DNA of 64,000 nucleotides. Source: Synaphobranchus kaupii (Eukaryota; Chordata; Actinopteri; Anguilliformes; Synaphobranchidae). The stretch's first letter is position 1; the number at the start of each line of letters is the position of its first letter. The stretch covers positions 61,527,027-61,591,026 of the forward strand of contig CM056378.1 of assembly GCA_029718625.1 (NCBI GenBank), given 5' to 3'. A program made the position numbers and the translations under genes. Positions 61,673-64,000 of the stretch are shown here, piece by piece. The notes beneath the pieces are model-generated. The model was not told where the DNA came from. It made no database searches and saw only the letters and a list, made by a program, of their open reading frames with translations.

Positions 61673-63193
61673 CTATGCCAGTTTTGGCTTTGGTTCCCTC
61701 TCTGGGCAGCTGGGCTGATCGTCGCTCGTAGGCATCCAATCCATCACTGCTCTCCGAACACTTCTGACGTCGGAAAGGGGCTCTTGCACTTTCCCTGGAT
61801 GACGTGTGTGTGCGAAGTTTGCAGGTGTGGCTCGGGGGGGTGGAGAGACAAGGGTGGGGGAAACTGTTCTAACTTGGCTGCTGTCATCTTGCTTTGGAGT
61901 GCAAGACAACACTCTGGCGGAGACTTTGAGGGCCAGATGAGTCGTAAAACGGCCGGGGGTTGGCTTCCTGCTCCGTTTCTCCCGGGGTCTCTTTACAGCT
62001 CTGATAGGGGGACTTCTGCGAAAGCCTCGCTCCCATATCTCCTCCATCACAGGAACTGTGGAAGTGGGAGAGTCCACAGAGCACACCCCTTCTGTCTGTG
62101 CAGCAGACAGAGGTTCCCCGGATTCAGCAGGAGGGGAAGCAGCAGGAGGGGAAGAAAAGTCCACAAGGGGTGGGGTGGGGTCCTCGGCCTGGGTGGACTG
62201 GTCTGTGGGGGCTGACTCCACCTGCTGGGGTGCGTAGACCTCTCCACCTGGCAGGGCTGATGGGCCTGTAGAAGCCGGTTCCGCGTCCTGCGGTTCAACG
62301 GTCTTCTCACCAGGCTGGGCTGCTGTGTCTGTAGTAGCAGGTTCTGCCTCCAGGGGTTCGACGGTCTTCTCACCAGGCTGGGCTGCTGTGTCTGCAGTAG
62401 CAGGTTCTGCCTCCAGGGGTTCGACGGTCTCCTCACCAGGCTGGGCTGCTGTGTCTGCAGTAGCAGGTTCTGCCTCCAGGGGTTTGACGGTCTCCACACC
62501 TGGCTCAGCTGAGAGGACTGCAGCAGCGGATTCCACGTCCTGTGGGGTCACATCCGCTGTGGTGGCTGGTGTGATACAAGACACAGAGCTGTTTCCCCCA
62601 AATTCCTCCAGGGAAGGGGGGCTCACCAGGGGGGCGGCTACATTGTCTGTGGAGGTGACAAAATCCACAGAATTGTCCAAGCCTGAAGGGGGTGGGGATG
62701 AGTCAATGGAGAGTGGTGTACTGTCTTCGGTGGGGGGTGGTGCCTGGGTTACGGCTGGAATGGCGCCTACCAGCGCAGGCTGTACTGCCACAGAAGAAAC
62801 TGGTTTGGCAGTAACTTTTGACTTACAGTGGTGCTTTTCCCAAGCCAGTTTCCACATTTGGTTTATCTCCTCCCATGCCTGCTTTGACCGCCGGAGGTAG
62901 AGAAAATGTTGTCTTTTCTCTAGGTACGACCTTATCCCTTGTACAATCCTGCGCTTGGTTTCATCACTATCTGGAGAAATCAGATAGTCCAAATACTCAG
63001 TCCGCAGGTTGTAAAGTGCCTCCTCCTTCAGCTGGTCCATTGCATTGAGCTGTTCCGCAAATTTTGGGCACTGGGCTATCAAATATTGCCGTTCTGATAT
63101 CATGAGATACCACTGCTGATCCAACCTTGACTGGCCAGGGAATGCTGGTAGGCCAGTAGTGGAGGGCATCTCTCTCTTTGTCTGGTATGCCAT
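61673..63193 (-). CDS. Gag-like ORF of an LTR retroelement, with 21-residue repeats
   Basis: ATG at 63193 gives MAYQTKREMPSTTGLPAFPG; about 506 residues. Residues 20-130 are helical (WYLMISERQYLIAQCPKFAE, ALYNLRTEYLDYLI). A long Pro/Ala/Glu/Thr-rich linker follows, with about four copies of a unit like EPLEAEPATADTAAQPGEKT. The end is basic (RGFRRSPPIRAVKRPREKRS). It lies in the same strand and order as an LTR and primer-binding site just upstream, so Gag or an equivalent first protein is the best guess. I see no capsid motif or zinc knuckle and cannot name the family. Markedly GC-richer than its surroundings. Confidence 0.6.
   Translation of the reverse strand: MAYQTKREMPSTTGLPAFPGQSRLDQQWYLMISERQYLIAQCPKFAEQLNAMDQLKEEALYNLRTEYLDYLISPDSDETKRRIVQGIRSYLEKRQHFLYLRRSKQAWEEINQMWKLAWEKHHCKSKVTAKPVSSVAVQPALVGAIPAVTQAPPPTEDSTPLSIDSSPPPSGLDNSVDFVTSTDNVAAPLVSPPSLEEFGGNSSVSCITPATTADVTPQDVESAAAVLSAEPGVETVKPLEAEPATADTAAQPGEETVEPLEAEPATADTAAQPGEKTVEPLEAEPATTDTAAQPGEKTVEPQDAEPASTGPSALPGGEVYAPQQVESAPTDQSTQAEDPTPPLVDFSSPPAASPPAESGEPLSAAQTEGVCSVDSPTSTVPVMEEIWERGFRRSPPIRAVKRPREKRSRKPTPGRFTTHLALKVSARVLSCTPKQDDSSQVRTVSPTLVSPPPRATPANFAHTRHPGKVQEPLSDVRSVRRAVMDWMPTSDDQPSCPEREPKPKLA
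62283..62535 (-). repeat. 63-bp coding minisatellite, about four copies
   Basis: CCAGGCTGGGCTGCTGTGTC recurs every 63 bases (21 codons) inside the gag-like ORF, so copy-number change keeps the frame. Confidence 0.9.
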
Positions 63194-63326
63194 AATAATA
63201 TATATATATTTTTTCAAAATAAAATCAATCAATCTAAGACCAGGCGATTAGAAAAAGATTTGAACTTGTCTCAGAGTTTACCGCAGTTTACTCAATAGTA
63301 CAATTTAGTATGCTATAGGACAACCT

Positions 63327-63344
63327 ATCTCGGTGGGACCTCCA
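63327..63344 (-). promoter_or_regulatory. Primer-binding site matching tRNA-Gln
   Basis: The minus strand reads TGGAGGTCCCACCGAGAT, complementary to the 3' end of a vertebrate tRNA-Gln (...ATCTCGGTGGGACCTCCA). It lies four bases after the LTR end, the normal place for a retroelement primer-binding site. The tRNA match is from memory. Confidence 0.75.
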
Positions 63345-63348
63345 ATTA

Positions 63349-64000
63349 TGTCGGGTAAGTGAGGATTAGGTAAAATGTGTATTTTCTGAATCCAGCGGTT
63401 CCAACAGTCAATACCCTTGTTAAAACGTTCGGCACTCTGAATACTGAACACAAGAGATATTGCGTGCTAGAACCCCTCACTTAACCTACATTCAAAATAA
63501 GTTTTACGTGATTTAATTTAATAATTATTATTAAAAATTACAATCATCAATTAAATCACCAAATTCATTAATAGGTAAGTCGAACAGTAACCTGGTGGAT
63601 CAACCAACAAGCCAAAACAAAGTCTAAATCAGGTCTTGAGATTAAATAATTTTATTAAATGGAAAACAGTCAATTAGAATAATGACGGGAAATCATACAT
63701 TCACTAAGGAATGTAGGCTGACTACTTATAATTTACAAAAGGGAAGGCATTAAACCAGACATTAATTTGAATATACCAGAAAAGAGAGATAAGCCAAAAA
63801 TTGCCAATATTATTTACCCTCCAGCTGAACAGGAACAAAAGGAAACGCACGAGGAATCAAAAAGAATGACTTCACCAAACAAACTTCAAACTGACTAAAT
63901 TCTTTTTCTGCGGTACACTCATAAAGTACCTTGACAGGGAGAGGATCCATGCCCTGATTGGGTTAAGGTGTCGGGCGGTGGGGGGTGGGGGGGCGGAGGG
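63349..64000 (-). repeat. 5' LTR of the retroelement, cut by the window edge
   Basis: From TGTCGGGTAAGTGAGG rightward it is nearly identical to the solo LTR at 52875-53530; the last ~100 bp lie outside the window. Minus orientation follows from the primer-binding site and ORF to its left. Confidence 0.88.

Noticed and set aside
62047..62900. Long frames on both strands over the gag-like ORF
   Set aside because: Periodic 63-bp repeats keep several frames open; only the minus-strand frame with ATG at 63193 runs the whole length and follows an LTR and primer site.
52875..64000. One retroelement bounded by the two related LTRs
   Set aside because: The left LTR has its own GTGT duplication on both sides, and PPIL1 exons 3 and 4 lie between the LTRs, so they are separate insertions.

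Overview
The window is vertebrate nuclear DNA, almost certainly from a teleost fish. The evidence is one spliced housekeeping gene, fish-type mobile elements (Tc1-like transposons, hAT elements and MITEs, an L2 LINE, a Gmr1-type Gypsy element, tRNA-derived SINE-like sequence), AACGTTAGC-rich spacer DNA and long (AC)n tracts. I cannot name the species.

The only host gene I can defend is PPIL1, a spliceosomal cyclophilin, on the plus strand. It has four exons: 8627-8688, 33630-33784, 59874-59942 and 60080-60300. They join without a frame break to 168 codons plus a stop. Introns 1 and 2 are about 24.9 and 26.1 kb, and nearly everything else from 8.7 to 59.9 kb is transposable-element debris inside them.

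Upstream of PPIL1 (1-8.6 kb) lies a decayed L2 LINE whose GDSL-esterase ORF1 is split by a hAT-like insertion. It is followed by a duplicated unknown sequence and a non-autonomous Tc1-like element that ends 224 bp before the PPIL1 ATG. Intron 1 holds a foldback element (8.8-12.0 kb). Next comes a hAT element of 11.3 kb (12064-23375, perfect 8-bp target duplication) containing a deleted Tc1, a further hAT-type element and a nearly intact Gmr1-like retrotransposon with integrase before reverse transcriptase. A SINE, a Tc1 transposon carrying two further insertions, a teleost multicopy gene fragment and another Tc1-like element complete intron 1.

Intron 2 holds several hAT-type elements, fragments of ZBED/hAT, THAP and Tc1 transposase, and a minus-strand retroviral-type LTR. 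It also holds a broken copy (48.8-52.0 kb) of a coiled-coil protein with an RNase-H-like GDGTTK segment and a Tudor-like C-terminus, possibly an undescribed mobile element. A solo LTR with a 4-bp target duplication and a large inverted duplication (57.2-59.3 kb) close the intron. Downstream of PPIL1, on the minus strand, the 5' end of an LTR retroelement runs off the right edge: LTR, a tRNA-Gln primer-binding site and a gag-like ORF with 21-residue repeats. Its LTR is the same family as the solo LTR in intron 2.
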